A DNA stretch of 64,000 nucleotides from Microcosmobacter mediterraneus (GTDB lineage: Bacteria > Bacteroidota > Bacteroidia > Flavobacteriales > Flavobacteriaceae), in contig NZ_JAVRIA010000001.1 of NCBI RefSeq assembly GCF_031846265.1, positions 124,001 through 188,000 of the forward strand, given 5' to 3'. The position numbers were made by a program, and so were the translations under genes. Shown in pieces: positions 1-9,800 of the stretch. Below the pieces are notes generated by a model. It had not been told where the DNA came from. It saw nothing but the letters and a program-made list of their open reading frames with translations, and did not search any database. Within the stretch, counting starts at the first letter, position 1, and each line of letters starts with the position of its first letter.

Positions 1-291
1 GGTGTGGTCACCAAAGAGGTTTTTGTTGTAGGCTATCCTAAATTTTTCACACCAAATAATGATACAGTAAATGATGTTTGGTCTTTAAAAGGTATAGCTC
101 CAGAATTTAGAGCATTTGTGAGTGTTAATATTTATGATAGGTATGGCAAATTGTTAAAAACACTTTGGTCTAATAACGATTTTTGGGATGGTACGTATAA
201 TGGTCTAGCTTTGCCTGCTAGTGACTATTGGTTTGTTGCAACCTTGCAAGATGGAAGAACGTTTAATGGTCATTTTGCGTTGAGGTTTTAG
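1..291 (+). CDS. C-terminal end of a type IX secreted protein (T9SS type B sorting domain), partial
   Basis: The reading frame is open to the first base of the window, so only the last ~96 residues are present. They match the gliding-motility-associated/CHU_C (T9SS type B) C-terminal domain: YPKFFTPNNDTVNDVW near the start, IYDRYGKLL in the middle and a closing DGRTFNGHFALRF. In Bacteroidota this domain sends a Sec-exported protein through the type IX system to the cell surface. The cargo part lies outside the window, so its function cannot be stated. The following gene is convergent, with only 15 bases between stop codons. Confidence 0.85.
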   Translation, partial: GVVTKEVFVVGYPKFFTPNNDTVNDVWSLKGIAPEFRAFVSVNIYDRYGKLLKTLWSNNDFWDGTYNGLALPASDYWFVATLQDGRTFNGHFALRF

Positions 292-306
292 TGTAAATTT
301 AAGTTG

Positions 307-1134
307 TTACCAACTACCAGAAGCGCCACCGCCTCCAAAACTTCCACCTCCAAAGCCTCCAGAAAAACCACCACCAAAACTACCACCTGAAGAAGAACTT
401 CCACCACTAGACCAGCCACCAAAACCACCAGAGCTCCTTCTGTAACTCCCTTTTCCCATATTACTGAGAATTATCGCTTCTAAGATATCATTGGCTCCAG
501 AATGTCTTTGACCACCATGTCCATTGCCTCCTCTTCTGTTTTTGGTTATGGCAATAATGAAAATGATGAAGAAAATAAATAAGACGATAAATACTTCTAT
601 AGGAAAACGAACTTCGTTATTAATTTTATCATTTTTAAATTCACCATTTAAGACCTCAAAAATAGCATCAGTTCCTTTATCTAAACCACCATAAAAATCA
701 CCTCTTTTAAACTCAGGAATTATAATTCTATTAATAACGCGCTCTGCCAAAATATCTGTAAGCCTATATTCTATACCATAACCTGTACTGATATCAATTT
801 CGCGATCATCTTTAGCGAGTAAAATTACAATGCCATTATCTTCAGTAGCTTGACCAATTCCCCAACGTTCTCCCCATTCTGTTGCAACTAACGAAATATC
901 ATCGTTGTTTGTAGATTTAATAATAGCTACAAATATTTGTGTAGATGTAGAATCACTATATCTAATGAGCTTTTGTTCTAAGGCATTGTGCTGAGCCTTA
1001 GACAGAAGGTTAATATCATCGTAAAGACTAGTCTGATCTTCAGTACGTTTAGGTTTTTCAGGAATATCAAACTGTGCAAAGCTAAGTTTGCAACAACAAA
1101 TCAATAGAATGAAAAAGACAATCTGTTGTTTCAT
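307..1134 (-). CDS. TPM domain protein with Gly/Ser-rich tail (YgcG family)
   Basis: A 275-residue exported protein. It has a signal peptide ending near LSFAQ (residues ~1-21), a TPM (DUF477) domain at ~35-165, one hydrophobic helix at ~178-198, and a glycine/serine-rich tail ending FGGGGASGSW. The TPM-TM-Gly-rich layout is that of YgcG-like envelope proteins; TPM domains have been linked to phosphatase activity and photosystem assembly, but the bacterial role is unsettled. The start overlaps the stop of the upstream TPM gene by 4 bases. Together with LemA upstream this is the familiar LemA-TPM-TPM set, probably one membrane complex. Confidence 0.85.
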   Translation of the reverse strand: MKQQIVFFILLICCCKLSFAQFDIPEKPKRTEDQTSLYDDINLLSKAQHNALEQKLIRYSDSTSTQIFVAIIKSTNNDDISLVATEWGERWGIGQATEDNGIVILLAKDDREIDISTGYGIEYRLTDILAERVINRIIIPEFKRGDFYGGLDKGTDAIFEVLNGEFKNDKINNEVRFPIEVFIVLFIFFIIFIIAITKNRRGGNGHGGQRHSGANDILEAIILSNMGKGSYRRSSGGFGGWSSGGSSSSGGSFGGGFSGGFGGGSFGGGGASGSW

Positions 1135-1571
1135 TCTCCTTTAGATATTTGGTTGGGTAATTCATTAATATCTGTATGTTCCCAAGGAAAATGTTGCTCT
1201 AATTGTTTACCTGATTTTATAATACCTTCTATGAGTCCTTGCTTAAAATTACCCGAAATAAAATGGGTTTGGATTGCCTCTTTTGTGCTGTTCCAAAATT
1301 CCTTAGAAACGACCTTGTTAATACCTTGGTCACCATAAATCGAAAACTGTCTGTTGTTTACTGCAACATAAATAAGTACACCATTTTGCAGTTTGGTATT
1401 ATCCATCTTAAGATAATGAAAAACGGCTTTAGTTCTATCTTCAATAGACTTATCGCAAGAGTTCTCTAAGTGTACTCGTATTTCTCCAGATGTATTTTTT
1501 TCAGCCTCGCGTATAGCTGCAATAACTTCTTGTTCTTCAGTGTATGATAAGAAGTTCTCTACTGCAGACAT
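1131..1571 (-). CDS. TPM domain protein, soluble
   Basis: A 146-residue protein made almost entirely of one TPM domain, with AIREAEKNTSGEIRVHLE near the N-terminus and VLIYVAVNNRQFSIYGDQGI in the core. No signal peptide or membrane helix is visible, unlike the longer TPM gene just downstream, with which it overlaps by 4 bases. It starts 3 bases after the LemA stop. Translational coupling suggests it works with LemA and the membrane TPM protein. The molecular function is not established. Confidence 0.85.
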   Translation of the reverse strand: MSAVENFLSYTEEQEVIAAIREAEKNTSGEIRVHLENSCDKSIEDRTKAVFHYLKMDNTKLQNGVLIYVAVNNRQFSIYGDQGINKVVSKEFWNSTKEAIQTHFISGNFKQGLIEGIIKSGKQLEQHFPWEHTDINELPNQISKGE

Positions 1572-1574
1572 ATC

Positions 1575-2177
1575 TTAATTTGATCTGTAATCATTGACGT
1601 CTACGCCATTTTCTGCACCTTTAACAGCGTTAAAACGCTCTTTTTTATCAAAACCAAAAATCATAGCATAAAGGTTATTTGGGAATGATCTAATCATCGT
1701 GTTGTAAGGTGTTATGGATTCATTAAAACGATCGCGTTCAACTTTAATACGTTTCTCAACACGATCTAATGAGTTCATTAATTCTTTGTAATTTTCATTA
1801 GCTTTTAAGTCTGGATAGCGTTCAAAAACAGCTAATAACCTTGATAAAGCAGAGGTCATTGAGCCTTGTACTTTTTTAAATTGCTCTAACTGTTCTGGTG
1901 TTATATTAGAAGGATCTATTTGTATACTAGTAGCTTTAGATCTGGCATCAGTAACAATTTTAAAGGTTTCTTGTTCGTATTCTGCATAACGTTCAGCTAC
2001 TTTCATTAAATTAGGTATTAAATCTAATCGCAGTTGATAGGCACTTTCAACTTTAGACCATTGTTCGCTAATTTTTTCTTCTTCAGTAATGACATCATTA
2101 TAGAATCCTTTACCACTAAATAATGTTATTGCTATAATAACAGCTAATATTAATAATACAACAAGCCCTTTTTTCAT
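1575..2177 (-). CDS. LemA family protein
   Basis: A 200-residue protein with an N-terminal hydrophobic anchor (KKGLVVLLILAVIIAITLF), then a helical bundle that includes WSKVESAYQLRLDLIPNLM and a later YPDLKANENYKELMNSLD motif, both hallmarks of LemA. Length is normal for the family. The protein should sit in the inner membrane with the bundle outside. LemA function is not settled; it is repeatedly found beside TPM proteins, as here. It is part of a tight minus-strand operon with the MerR gene (10 bases upstream) and the two TPM genes. Confidence 0.9.
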   Translation of the reverse strand: MKKGLVVLLILAVIIAITLFSGKGFYNDVITEEEKISEQWSKVESAYQLRLDLIPNLMKVAERYAEYEQETFKIVTDARSKATSIQIDPSNITPEQLEQFKKVQGSMTSALSRLLAVFERYPDLKANENYKELMNSLDRVEKRIKVERDRFNESITPYNTMIRSFPNNLYAMIFGFDKKERFNAVKGAENGVDVNDYRSN

Positions 2178-2187
2178 GATATAAATT

Positions 2188-2517
2188 TTATAGTTGATCT
2201 TTAATTTTCAGTAATTGATGCTTAACGCCTTCTAACTTGGCTATAATTTCAAAATTACTAAGTGTTTTTTTTCGTCCTTCCTTTAGGTGAGTTTTTGCAC
2301 CTTCTAAAGTAAAGCCTCGTTCTTTTACTAAATGGTATATAAACTGAAGATTTTTAACATCATCTGGTGTGAATTTTCTATTACCTTTCGCATTTTTCTT
2401 AGGTTTAAGAGCATCAAACTCTTTTTCCCAAAAACGAATTAAAGATGTGTTTACGTTAAATGCCTTAGCAAGTTCACCAATACTATAATATCGTTTTTCA
2501 GGAAGATCTAAATGCAT
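2188..2517 (-). CDS. MerR family transcriptional regulator
   Basis: A 109-residue protein with an N-terminal MerR winged helix: YYSIGELAKAFNVNTSLIRF, then WEKEFDALKPKKNAKGNRKF, ending in a short helical stretch. It lacks the long dimerisation helix and effector domain of classical MerR proteins. This short form is common next to LemA and M23 genes in Bacteroidota. It begins 1 base after the stop of the M23 peptidase gene, so it is co-transcribed and could control the operon. The signal it senses is unknown. Confidence 0.85.
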   Translation of the reverse strand: MHLDLPEKRYYSIGELAKAFNVNTSLIRFWEKEFDALKPKKNAKGNRKFTPDDVKNLQFIYHLVKERGFTLEGAKTHLKEGRKKTLSNFEIIAKLEGVKHQLLKIKDQL

Positions 2518-2518
2518 A

Positions 2519-3490
2519 TTAATCTAAGGATTGGTTTTCTAAGGAAGCTTTTTGTAATAAACGTTCGTATTCTTTAGCAGAAAGGTTTCCGTAATAGAAG
2601 TTAATAGGATTTATACGTTCACCGTCTTTAAATACTTCGTAATGTAAATGTGGTGCTTCGGAGCGTCCTGTACTACCAACATAACCAATAAGGTCGCCAC
2701 GCTTTACACGCTGATTTTTTCTAACATTGTACTTATATAAATGTGCGTATAAAGACACGTAGCCATAACCATGATCTATTCTAATATGCTTTCCGTAACC
2801 AGATGCGCTATTATCTGCTCTAGTAACAACACCATCTCCAGAGGCATAAATAGGTGTACCTCTTGGTGCTGTAAAATCCATACCATAGTGGAATTTTCTA
2901 ACCTTGGTAAAAGGATCTGTTCTGTAACCATAACCAGAAGCCATACGAGTTAAATTCTCATTATTAACAGGCTGTATTGCAGGTATAGCTTGCAGAAATT
3001 TTTCCTTATCTGCTGCTAAGATTTTAATTTCGTCTAATGATTTAGATTGTACTACTATTGCTTTTTCTAAAATATCTAGTCTTTTATTACTTTCTCCAAT
3101 GAGTTTAGAATTATCAAATCCTTCAAACTTTTTATATCTATTAATACCACCAAAGCCAGCACGTCGCTGTTCTTCAGGAATTGGGTTGGCTTCAAAATAT
3201 AAACGATAAATTGCATTATCACGTTCCTCAACATTTTCAAGTGCAGCAAAGGCATCTTCCATACGTTGATTTAAAATATCGTATTGTAAAGCCATGTTCT
3301 GTAATTCTCTTTTAAGCTCTCGTTCTTTTGGAGACTCTATAAACTGGCTGGCAAGGATTACAAAAAAGAAACCAAACAGAGCAGAAGCCATAAGAAACAA
3401 AGCAATATACTTTACTGTTGTTCGTTTTTTTCGCTCAATTTTTCTGTAAGACAGTGTCTCGGAGTCGTAATAATATTTTACCTTACTCAT
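2519..3490 (-). CDS. M23 family metallopeptidase with coiled-coil stem
   Basis: A 323-residue membrane-anchored peptidoglycan endopeptidase. It has a short basic N-terminus, one membrane helix (YIALFLMASALFGFFFVILA, ~28-48), a coiled-coil at ~60-160, then an M23 LytM domain at ~185-300 with Zn-ligand motifs HYGMDF and HLHYEVF. All expected metal ligands are present. It probably cuts peptide cross-links during growth or division. First gene of the minus-strand operon with MerR, LemA and the TPM genes. A TAnnTTTG box (3547-3554, minus strand) lies ~57 bases upstream. Confidence 0.9.
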   Translation of the reverse strand: MSKVKYYYDSETLSYRKIERKKRTTVKYIALFLMASALFGFFFVILASQFIESPKERELKRELQNMALQYDILNQRMEDAFAALENVEERDNAIYRLYFEANPIPEEQRRAGFGGINRYKKFEGFDNSKLIGESNKRLDILEKAIVVQSKSLDEIKILAADKEKFLQAIPAIQPVNNENLTRMASGYGYRTDPFTKVRKFHYGMDFTAPRGTPIYASGDGVVTRADNSASGYGKHIRIDHGYGYVSLYAHLYKYNVRKNQRVKRGDLIGYVGSTGRSEAPHLHYEVFKDGERINPINFYYGNLSAKEYERLLQKASLENQSLD

Positions 3491-3546
3491 GTTTTAAAAT
3501 ATGCTATTTTTGCTGAGAATTTTTCAAGATTATAATAGCAAACGAA

Positions 3547-3554
3547 CAAATATA
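3547..3554 (-). promoter_or_regulatory. -7 box of the M23/MerR/LemA operon
   Basis: The minus strand reads TATATTTG, a full match to the Bacteroidota TAnnTTTG element, 57 bases before the M23 start codon. No good TTG at the -33 spacing was found. A plus-strand TATTTTTG at 3505-3512 may serve alaS in the same divergent gap. Confidence 0.45.
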
Positions 3555-3611
3555 AAAATTGTTTCTCATTAAATGTTATTTATTAAGAAACAAGATACTA
3601 GATTAAACAGA

Positions 3612-6224
3612 ATGAAATCTCAAGATATTCGTAATAAATTTTTAGAGTTTTTTAAATCCAAATCACACTTAATTGTGCCATCTGCTCCAATGGTGACTAA
3701 GGACGATCCTACCTTAATGTTTGTTAATTCTGGAATGGCACCATTTAAAGAATTCTTTCTTGGTCATGGTGAACCCAAAAAAAATAGAATAGCAGATACG
3801 CAGAAATGTCTCAGAGTATCTGGTAAGCATAATGATTTAGAGGAAGTTGGTTACGATACGTACCACCATACTTTGTTTGAAATGTTGGGTAATTGGAGTT
3901 TTGGTGATTACTTCAAAAAAGAAGCAATTGCTTGGGCTTGGGAGCTGTTAACCGAAGTCTATGGTATTGATAAAAATATACTATACGTTACTGTTTTTGA
4001 AGGTAGTGACGATGCTGATAATTTATCTATGGATACTGAGGCTTATGATTTCTGGAAGGCAATAATTCCTGAAGATCGTATTCTCATGGGAAATAAAAAG
4101 GATAACTTTTGGGAAATGGGAGAACAAGGACCTTGTGGACCTTGTAGCGAGATACATGTCGATATTCGTTCTGATGAAGAAAAGGCTAAGGTTGATGGTA
4201 AATCTCTTGTAAACATGGACCATCCACAGGTTGTAGAAATCTGGAATCTTGTTTTTATGCAATATAATCGTAAAGCAACAGGTGACTTAGAAATTTTACC
4301 TAACAAGCATATAGATACAGGAATGGGTTTTGAGCGTCTTTGTATGGTATTACAAGGCGTTACCTCTAATTATGATACTGATGTTTTTACACCAATTATT
4401 AGAGAAATTGAAGCCATTACTTATAAAGATTATGGTGAAGACGAAAAGGTCGATATTGCTATAAGAGTTATATCAGATCATTTAAGAGCTGTCGCTTTTG
4501 CCATTGCAGATGGTCAGTTACCTACCAATAATGGTGCAGGTTATGTGATACGTAGAATTCTAAGAAGAGCAGTTCGTTACGGATTTACATTTCTAGATAG
4601 AAAAGAACCATTTATTTTTCGTTTGGTTGATGTGCTAGCAAAAAAAATGGGTAAAGCTTTCCCAGAATTAAAAGCGCAAAAGCAGCTCATAGAAAACGTC
4701 ATTAAAGAAGAGGAAGCCTCTTTTTTAAGAACATTAGAGCAAGGTTTAGTATTATTAGATCGAATAGTAGAAAATACCAAAGGTGAAACTGTATCTGGTG
4801 AGAAGGCTTTTGAATTGTATGATACGTATGGATTTCCTATAGATCTTACCTCTTTAATTCTCAGAGAAAGAGGATTGCAATTAGATGAAGAGGGTTTTAA
4901 ATCTGAAATGGAAAAACAGAAAACCAGATCGCGTTCTGCGAGTGAAATGTCTACTGATGATTGGACTGTACTCCTAGAAGATGATATACAAGAGTTTATT
5001 GGCTATGATGCTTTAAATGCTAATGTTAAAATTACGAGATATAGAAAAGTAACGTCTAAAAAAGATGGCAAATTATATCAATTAGTGTTTAACCTTACAC
5101 CATTTTATGCGGAAGGTGGAGGACAAGTAGGTGACAAAGGCTATTTGGAAGATTCTAAAGGTGATGTTGTTTACATTTTAGATACAAAAAAGGAAAACAA
5201 TATCATTGTACATTACACCAAAAATTTACCTAAAAATTTAAAAGAGACGTTTAAGGCAACAGTAGATCAAAAACAACGAGAGCGCACAGAGAGTAACCAT
5301 ACTGCAACACATTTGTTGCATCAAGCTCTAAGAGAAGTTTTAGGAACTCACGTAGAGCAAAAAGGAAGTGCAGTGCACTCTAAATATTTGCGTTTCGATT
5401 TTTCGCATTTCTCAAAGTTAACTGTAGAGCAACTTAGAGATGTTGAGAATTTTGTAAATGCTCGTATCGATGGTAAGATACCTCTAGAAGAACAACGTAA
5501 CATTCCTATGGATAAAGCTATAGAAGAAGGCGCTATGGCGTTGTTTGGAGAAAAATATGGCGATACTGTACGTACGATTCGTTTTGGGCAATCTATTGAA
5601 TTGTGTGGAGGTACTCATGTAGATAATACCTCAGATATTTGGCATTTTAAAATTACATCTGAAGGCGCTGTTGCTGCAGGTATAAGACGTATTGAAGCGA
5701 TTACAAAAGATGCTGTAAAAGATTTTTATTTTGAAAATAATAGAGCCTATTTTGAAATCAGAGATTTATTAAATAATACCAAAGAGCCTGTAAAAGCTGT
5801 TAAAGCTTTACAAGATGAAAACACAGATTTAAGAAAACAAATTGAGAGCTTATTAAAGGATAAGGCTAAAGTTTTAAAAGGTGAGCTTAAAAATGAAATC
5901 TCTGAAGTGAATGGTATTAATTTCCTCGCCAAAAAAGTAGATTTAGATGCTTCAGGAATTAAAGATTTATGTTTTAAGCTAGGAGGAGAATTCAATAATC
6001 TCTTTTTATTATTTGGAGCCGAACACAACGGAAAAGCTATTTTGTCCTGTTACATTTCTAAAGATTTAGTCGCTGAAAGAAACCTAAATGCAGGACAAAT
6101 TGTTAGAGAATTAGGGAAGTATATTCAAGGTGGAGGTGGAGGACAAGCATTTTTTGCTACAGCAGGAGGAAAGAATCCAAATGGTATTGATGATGCCTTA
6201 AAAAGTGCAAAAAGTTATTTATAA
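3612..6224 (+). CDS. alaS: Alanine--tRNA ligase
   Basis: Charges tRNA-Ala in the cytoplasm. The start was placed at ATG 3612 (MKSQDIRNKFLEFF), where the family normally begins; the frame extends 13 codons upstream but that stretch is not alaS-like. The 870-residue product has the class II catalytic domain, the editing domain with HTATH (~563) and CGGTH (~665) zinc-binding motifs, and the C-Ala domain with the Gly-rich GGGGGQAFFATAGG near the end. No missing region. It is divergent from the M23 operon and followed 38 bases later by a GSCFA gene. Confidence 0.97.
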   Translation: MKSQDIRNKFLEFFKSKSHLIVPSAPMVTKDDPTLMFVNSGMAPFKEFFLGHGEPKKNRIADTQKCLRVSGKHNDLEEVGYDTYHHTLFEMLGNWSFGDYFKKEAIAWAWELLTEVYGIDKNILYVTVFEGSDDADNLSMDTEAYDFWKAIIPEDRILMGNKKDNFWEMGEQGPCGPCSEIHVDIRSDEEKAKVDGKSLVNMDHPQVVEIWNLVFMQYNRKATGDLEILPNKHIDTGMGFERLCMVLQGVTSNYDTDVFTPIIREIEAITYKDYGEDEKVDIAIRVISDHLRAVAFAIADGQLPTNNGAGYVIRRILRRAVRYGFTFLDRKEPFIFRLVDVLAKKMGKAFPELKAQKQLIENVIKEEEASFLRTLEQGLVLLDRIVENTKGETVSGEKAFELYDTYGFPIDLTSLILRERGLQLDEEGFKSEMEKQKTRSRSASEMSTDDWTVLLEDDIQEFIGYDALNANVKITRYRKVTSKKDGKLYQLVFNLTPFYAEGGGQVGDKGYLEDSKGDVVYILDTKKENNIIVHYTKNLPKNLKETFKATVDQKQRERTESNHTATHLLHQALREVLGTHVEQKGSAVHSKYLRFDFSHFSKLTVEQLRDVENFVNARIDGKIPLEEQRNIPMDKAIEEGAMALFGEKYGDTVRTIRFGQSIELCGGTHVDNTSDIWHFKITSEGAVAAGIRRIEAITKDAVKDFYFENNRAYFEIRDLLNNTKEPVKAVKALQDENTDLRKQIESLLKDKAKVLKGELKNEISEVNGINFLAKKVDLDASGIKDLCFKLGGEFNNLFLLFGAEHNGKAILSCYISKDLVAERNLNAGQIVRELGKYIQGGGGGQAFFATAGGKNPNGIDDALKSAKSYL

Positions 6225-6262
6225 TAAGTGCCATATATGACTATGAAACTTATTGATTAATT

Positions 6263-7225
6263 ATGAATCTTCAAACCAATATACCATTTTTAAAACAGCC
6301 GCATCATCAGATAGATTATGATTCTAATATCTTATTATTAGGCTCTTGTTTTTCAGAGCATATTGGAGAAAAGTTTAAGTATTTCAAATTTAAGTCTACA
6401 GTTAATCCGTTTGGTATAGTGTTTCATCCTCTTGCTATTGAGACATTAATTACTAATGCCATAAATGAACGTAAGTATTCAGATGAGGATCTTTTTCAAC
6501 TTAATGATCAATGGTATTGTTTTGATACTCATTCTAGATTGAGTTCATCATCCAAAGAAAGCTTATTACATAATCTTAATGCTACAATCAATTCAACAGC
6601 TCAGCAACTACGTAATTCAACTCATATCATAATTACACTAGGTACAGCTTGGGTTTATAGACATATAGAAACAGATGTTATTGTTGCTAACTGTCATAAA
6701 GTACCACAAAAAAAGTTTTTAAAAGAACTATTGAGCGTTGAACAAATTGCCCAATCACTTGATGCTATTGTGACTCTATTACGAAATATAAATACTAAAG
6801 CGAACTTCATTTTTACGGTTTCACCAGTAAGACACCTCAAGGATGGTTTTGTTGAAAATACGCAGAGCAAAGCACATTTAATTAGTGGAATTCATCAGAC
6901 TATAAAAGAAAATAGTTCTCTAAGCGAAAATGAAGTGTATTTCCCAGCATATGAAATTATGATGGATGAATTACGTGATTATCGTTTCTATACAGAGGAT
7001 ATGATTCATCCTAACATAACAGCTATCAACTATATATGGCATAAGTTTAAGACGCAATGGATCTCTAAGACTACCGAAGATATTATGGAGGATGTAGAGG
7101 CTATTCAAAAAAGTTTAGCTCACAAGCCTTTTAATCTAACTTCCGATAAGCATCAAAAATTTCTGCAAAATCTAAAACAGAAACAAGAAGCATTACAAAA
7201 AAGGGTGCCTCAAATACAATTTTAG
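6263..7225 (+). CDS. GSCFA domain-containing protein
   Basis: A 320-residue cytoplasmic protein whose N-terminus carries the naming motif as LLLGSCFSEHIGEKF, followed by TVNPFGIVFHP, a TLGTAWVY stretch and a later FIFTVSPVRHLKDG. GSCFA is related to SGNH/GDSL hydrolases (Ser in GSCF, a late D-x-x-H-like MIHPN), so an esterase activity is plausible but not shown. The gene follows alaS by 38 bases and may share its transcript, a neighbourhood common in Flavobacteriia. No signal peptide. Confidence 0.9.
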   Translation: MNLQTNIPFLKQPHHQIDYDSNILLLGSCFSEHIGEKFKYFKFKSTVNPFGIVFHPLAIETLITNAINERKYSDEDLFQLNDQWYCFDTHSRLSSSSKESLLHNLNATINSTAQQLRNSTHIIITLGTAWVYRHIETDVIVANCHKVPQKKFLKELLSVEQIAQSLDAIVTLLRNINTKANFIFTVSPVRHLKDGFVENTQSKAHLISGIHQTIKENSSLSENEVYFPAYEIMMDELRDYRFYTEDMIHPNITAINYIWHKFKTQWISKTTEDIMEDVEAIQKSLAHKPFNLTSDKHQKFLQNLKQKQEALQKRVPQIQF

Positions 7226-7343
7226 ATAATATAAATTATTAATTATCAATAAGTTGTATAAATATACGTAATATGCCGTATTGTTTGCTTAGTGCATAAA
7301 CTACACTTTTGTTCTCGTTATAAATCAAATAAATAATTCAACA

Positions 7344-7877
7344 ATGAGAACTTTAAAGAATTTTATGTTATTAGTAATGACGATGTCATTAGTATCATTA
7401 ACATCATGTAAAAGTGATGATGATGGAGGAGGACCAGGAACTGCAGCTTCAGGAACTTTAGTAGCAACTGTAGATGGTGTTGCATATCAATCAGTAGATA
7501 TAGCATCTTCTGCAACAATTGCAAACAGTGGACAGAATCTTATTATTATCGCTGCAAATAGTGAAGGTAATTCTTTTTCTATGACAATTGCAGGTTACAG
7601 TGGTCCAGGAACGTATCCATTAGGAGGTGGAGCTAACATTTTTAACGTAGGATCTTACCAAGAAACTATGGTAGATTTAGCAAATCCACAAAACTCTACA
7701 ACAGAGATTTGGCAAGCACCTTATGATGACACTCAAGTAGGTGAAATCAATATTTCTGATGATACTGATAATGTCATTGGAACGTTTGAATTTTCTGCGC
7801 AAAATGTTGCTGGAGATCAGTCTATAAAGACTATTACAAACGGATCTTTTGATTTAACTAAGCAAGTAGTAAACTAA
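7344..7877 (+). CDS. DUF6252-like lipoprotein
   Basis: A 177-residue secreted lipoprotein: hydrophobic signal, lipobox ending LTSC, then an acidic Ser/Asp/Gly linker (KSDDDGGG) typical of surface-exposed Bacteroidota lipoproteins. The mature part is beta-rich, with TLVATVDGVAYQS and a late GTFEFSAQNV...ITNGSFDLT pattern that fits DUF6252. No enzyme motif seen. It lies 11 bases before the beta-propeller gene and is probably co-expressed with it. Confidence 0.7.
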   Translation: MRTLKNFMLLVMTMSLVSLTSCKSDDDGGGPGTAASGTLVATVDGVAYQSVDIASSATIANSGQNLIIIAANSEGNSFSMTIAGYSGPGTYPLGGGANIFNVGSYQETMVDLANPQNSTTEIWQAPYDDTQVGEINISDDTDNVIGTFEFSAQNVAGDQSIKTITNGSFDLTKQVVN

Positions 7878-7888
7878 GATTGTTTATT

Positions 7889-9739
7889 ATGAAAACGCTA
7901 TTAATTCAAAGTAAACTTTTAGTGATGATTGTACTTTTATTAAGTACATCATCACTATTAGCACAAAAAGCAGAAACTCCAGATTACCAATATAATCTTG
8001 GAGCTAAGATAAATGATATGACCATCACTGAAGGTGGTACAATGGTTGTTGCTACTAACGATGGATTGGTAGGTGTTAAACCAGGAAGCAATGATTTACT
8101 ATTTAACTTCACAGATTATGGAAAAGTAAAACCAGAAGAATTAAACTTTATACCAAGAGCACCATATGTGGTTGTTGGTCAAACAGGATTTGGAGGATTG
8201 CAAACAAAAAGTGCTGTTATAGATTATATGTCTGGTAAAGTATTATTTAGTACAGAAAAAAATGGTTGGAAAGCCATAGGAATGTCTAGAGTTCTTATGC
8301 CAGCGAACAAGTTAATTGTTAGTGGACAGAGAAAAGCTAAAGAAAAGTATGCCCAGGCCGTAGCCATTTACGATCTAAATACTGGAGAACAAATAAGCTT
8401 TTACAAATTTAAAGGATCAAGAACAGCAATGGGTACACCATTAGTCTTGTCAGATGGTGTTATTATACCAACTACCAAAGGTTTAATGAAAGTAAATATG
8501 TCTTCTGGTAATATACTTTGGGAAAATGAATTAAAATATATTGGTTGGATGGTTGCAAGTGAAGATGAAAAAGATATCTATGCCTTTGCTTCAACATCTA
8601 ATAAAAAGAACACGAAAATTTATAAAATAAACGCTAATGGAGCTTCTGCTTGGGCAGATGAGAAAAAGGTGAAAGGAAATATTTCAAACTTTCAGATTTT
8701 ACCTCAAGGTATTGCAGTAGTTAGTGATGTTACTGGAGGAAGTGGAACATTTGCTGCTAAATCTGAATCTAAAATAACCTTGCTAAGTGCAGCTACAGGA
8801 GATGATCTTTGGGATAAAGCACCAAAAACTAAAGGATACGTTCAGCATTTTTATATCATGGAGGATGGTATCTTATTTGGTATTAGAGAAGGTGGTATTA
8901 ATAAAGTATCTTATGATGGTAAACCTTTATTCAAAAAGCCTTTAAAAACAGGTGAGAATATTTTAACGATGGCTTCCACACCACAAGGTCTTATTTACAT
9001 TACATCTGAAGATGCTAATATTGTGAATCTTGAAACAGGTGATCAGGTATGGAAAAAGCCATTAAAGTTTAAAAGAGCAAATGTGGTTAGCTCTGATTAT
9101 GATAAAAAGAATGATCGTTACTTAATAGCTGCTGATGAAAAATTATTTGCTATCGATGCCAATTCTGGAACATCAGAATTACTTATGGAAGCCGATTTTG
9201 AAGGTAAAGAAGATCCGACTTCAGTTGAGGTAAGAGATGGTGGCATTTTATTAACCTCTGATCAAAATATGATGTTTTTAGATTGGGAAGGACAATCTAC
9301 TTGGCATGAGTACAAAAGAGCACCAGGAAAAAGTGCCTTTGGTGCTATTTTAGCTGGAGTTACAGCAGTAGCTACAGCAGCTGCTTCTGCTTCTGCTGCT
9401 TATGAAGCAGGAAGAGAGCGCAACTATCTTGGGCAATACACCGCAAGAGGTGATCGTCTTAATAATTTATCAAAAGGAATGGCTGCAGCCTCTGGAGCTT
9501 CAATTGCAGAAATGTTAAAACGATTTAATGCAACTTCTGCTACTCAAAATGCTCAATTTATACTTACCAAATTAGAAGATGGTGTAGGTTTAGTAAAATT
9601 GAATAAAGATACTGGAGCTTTAGAAAAAGAGATAGTTTTAAAAGACAAAAAGCCAACATATAAAGTTGATGAGTTTGGTGGTATATTATATTACAAACCA
9701 AATGATAAGACTATATATGCCTACGATCTTAACAAATAA
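7889..9739 (+). CDS. Exported PQQ-like beta-propeller repeat protein
   Basis: A 616-residue exported protein, with start chosen at ATG 7889 because it opens a clean signal peptide (MKTLLIQSK...SSLLAQK); a TTG three codons upstream adds nothing. The body shows PQQ-like propeller blades with repeated G-x-x-x-W patterns (SGNILWENEL, TGDDLWDKAP, TGDQVWKKPL). An Ala-rich hydrophobic stretch near residues ~485-510 (GVTAVATAAASASAAYEAG) interrupts the propeller and could be a membrane or packing segment. No PQQ-dehydrogenase residues were recognised, so a scaffold or binding role is more likely. Confidence 0.75.
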   Translation: MKTLLIQSKLLVMIVLLLSTSSLLAQKAETPDYQYNLGAKINDMTITEGGTMVVATNDGLVGVKPGSNDLLFNFTDYGKVKPEELNFIPRAPYVVVGQTGFGGLQTKSAVIDYMSGKVLFSTEKNGWKAIGMSRVLMPANKLIVSGQRKAKEKYAQAVAIYDLNTGEQISFYKFKGSRTAMGTPLVLSDGVIIPTTKGLMKVNMSSGNILWENELKYIGWMVASEDEKDIYAFASTSNKKNTKIYKINANGASAWADEKKVKGNISNFQILPQGIAVVSDVTGGSGTFAAKSESKITLLSAATGDDLWDKAPKTKGYVQHFYIMEDGILFGIREGGINKVSYDGKPLFKKPLKTGENILTMASTPQGLIYITSEDANIVNLETGDQVWKKPLKFKRANVVSSDYDKKNDRYLIAADEKLFAIDANSGTSELLMEADFEGKEDPTSVEVRDGGILLTSDQNMMFLDWEGQSTWHEYKRAPGKSAFGAILAGVTAVATAAASASAAYEAGRERNYLGQYTARGDRLNNLSKGMAAASGASIAEMLKRFNATSATQNAQFILTKLEDGVGLVKLNKDTGALEKEIVLKDKKPTYKVDEFGGILYYKPNDKTIYAYDLNK

Positions 9740-9759
9740 TCTTGTTGTTGAGATTTGTT

Positions 9760-9800
9760 GATTAGGCGTAATTTTATAGGGATTACGCTTAATCTTTTTT
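9760..9800 (+). terminator. Intrinsic terminator after the beta-propeller gene
   Basis: Arms GATTAGGCGTAAT (9760-9772) and ATTACGCTTAATC (9782-9794) pair with one mismatch, followed by six T. It lies 20 bases after the propeller stop. Confidence 0.8.
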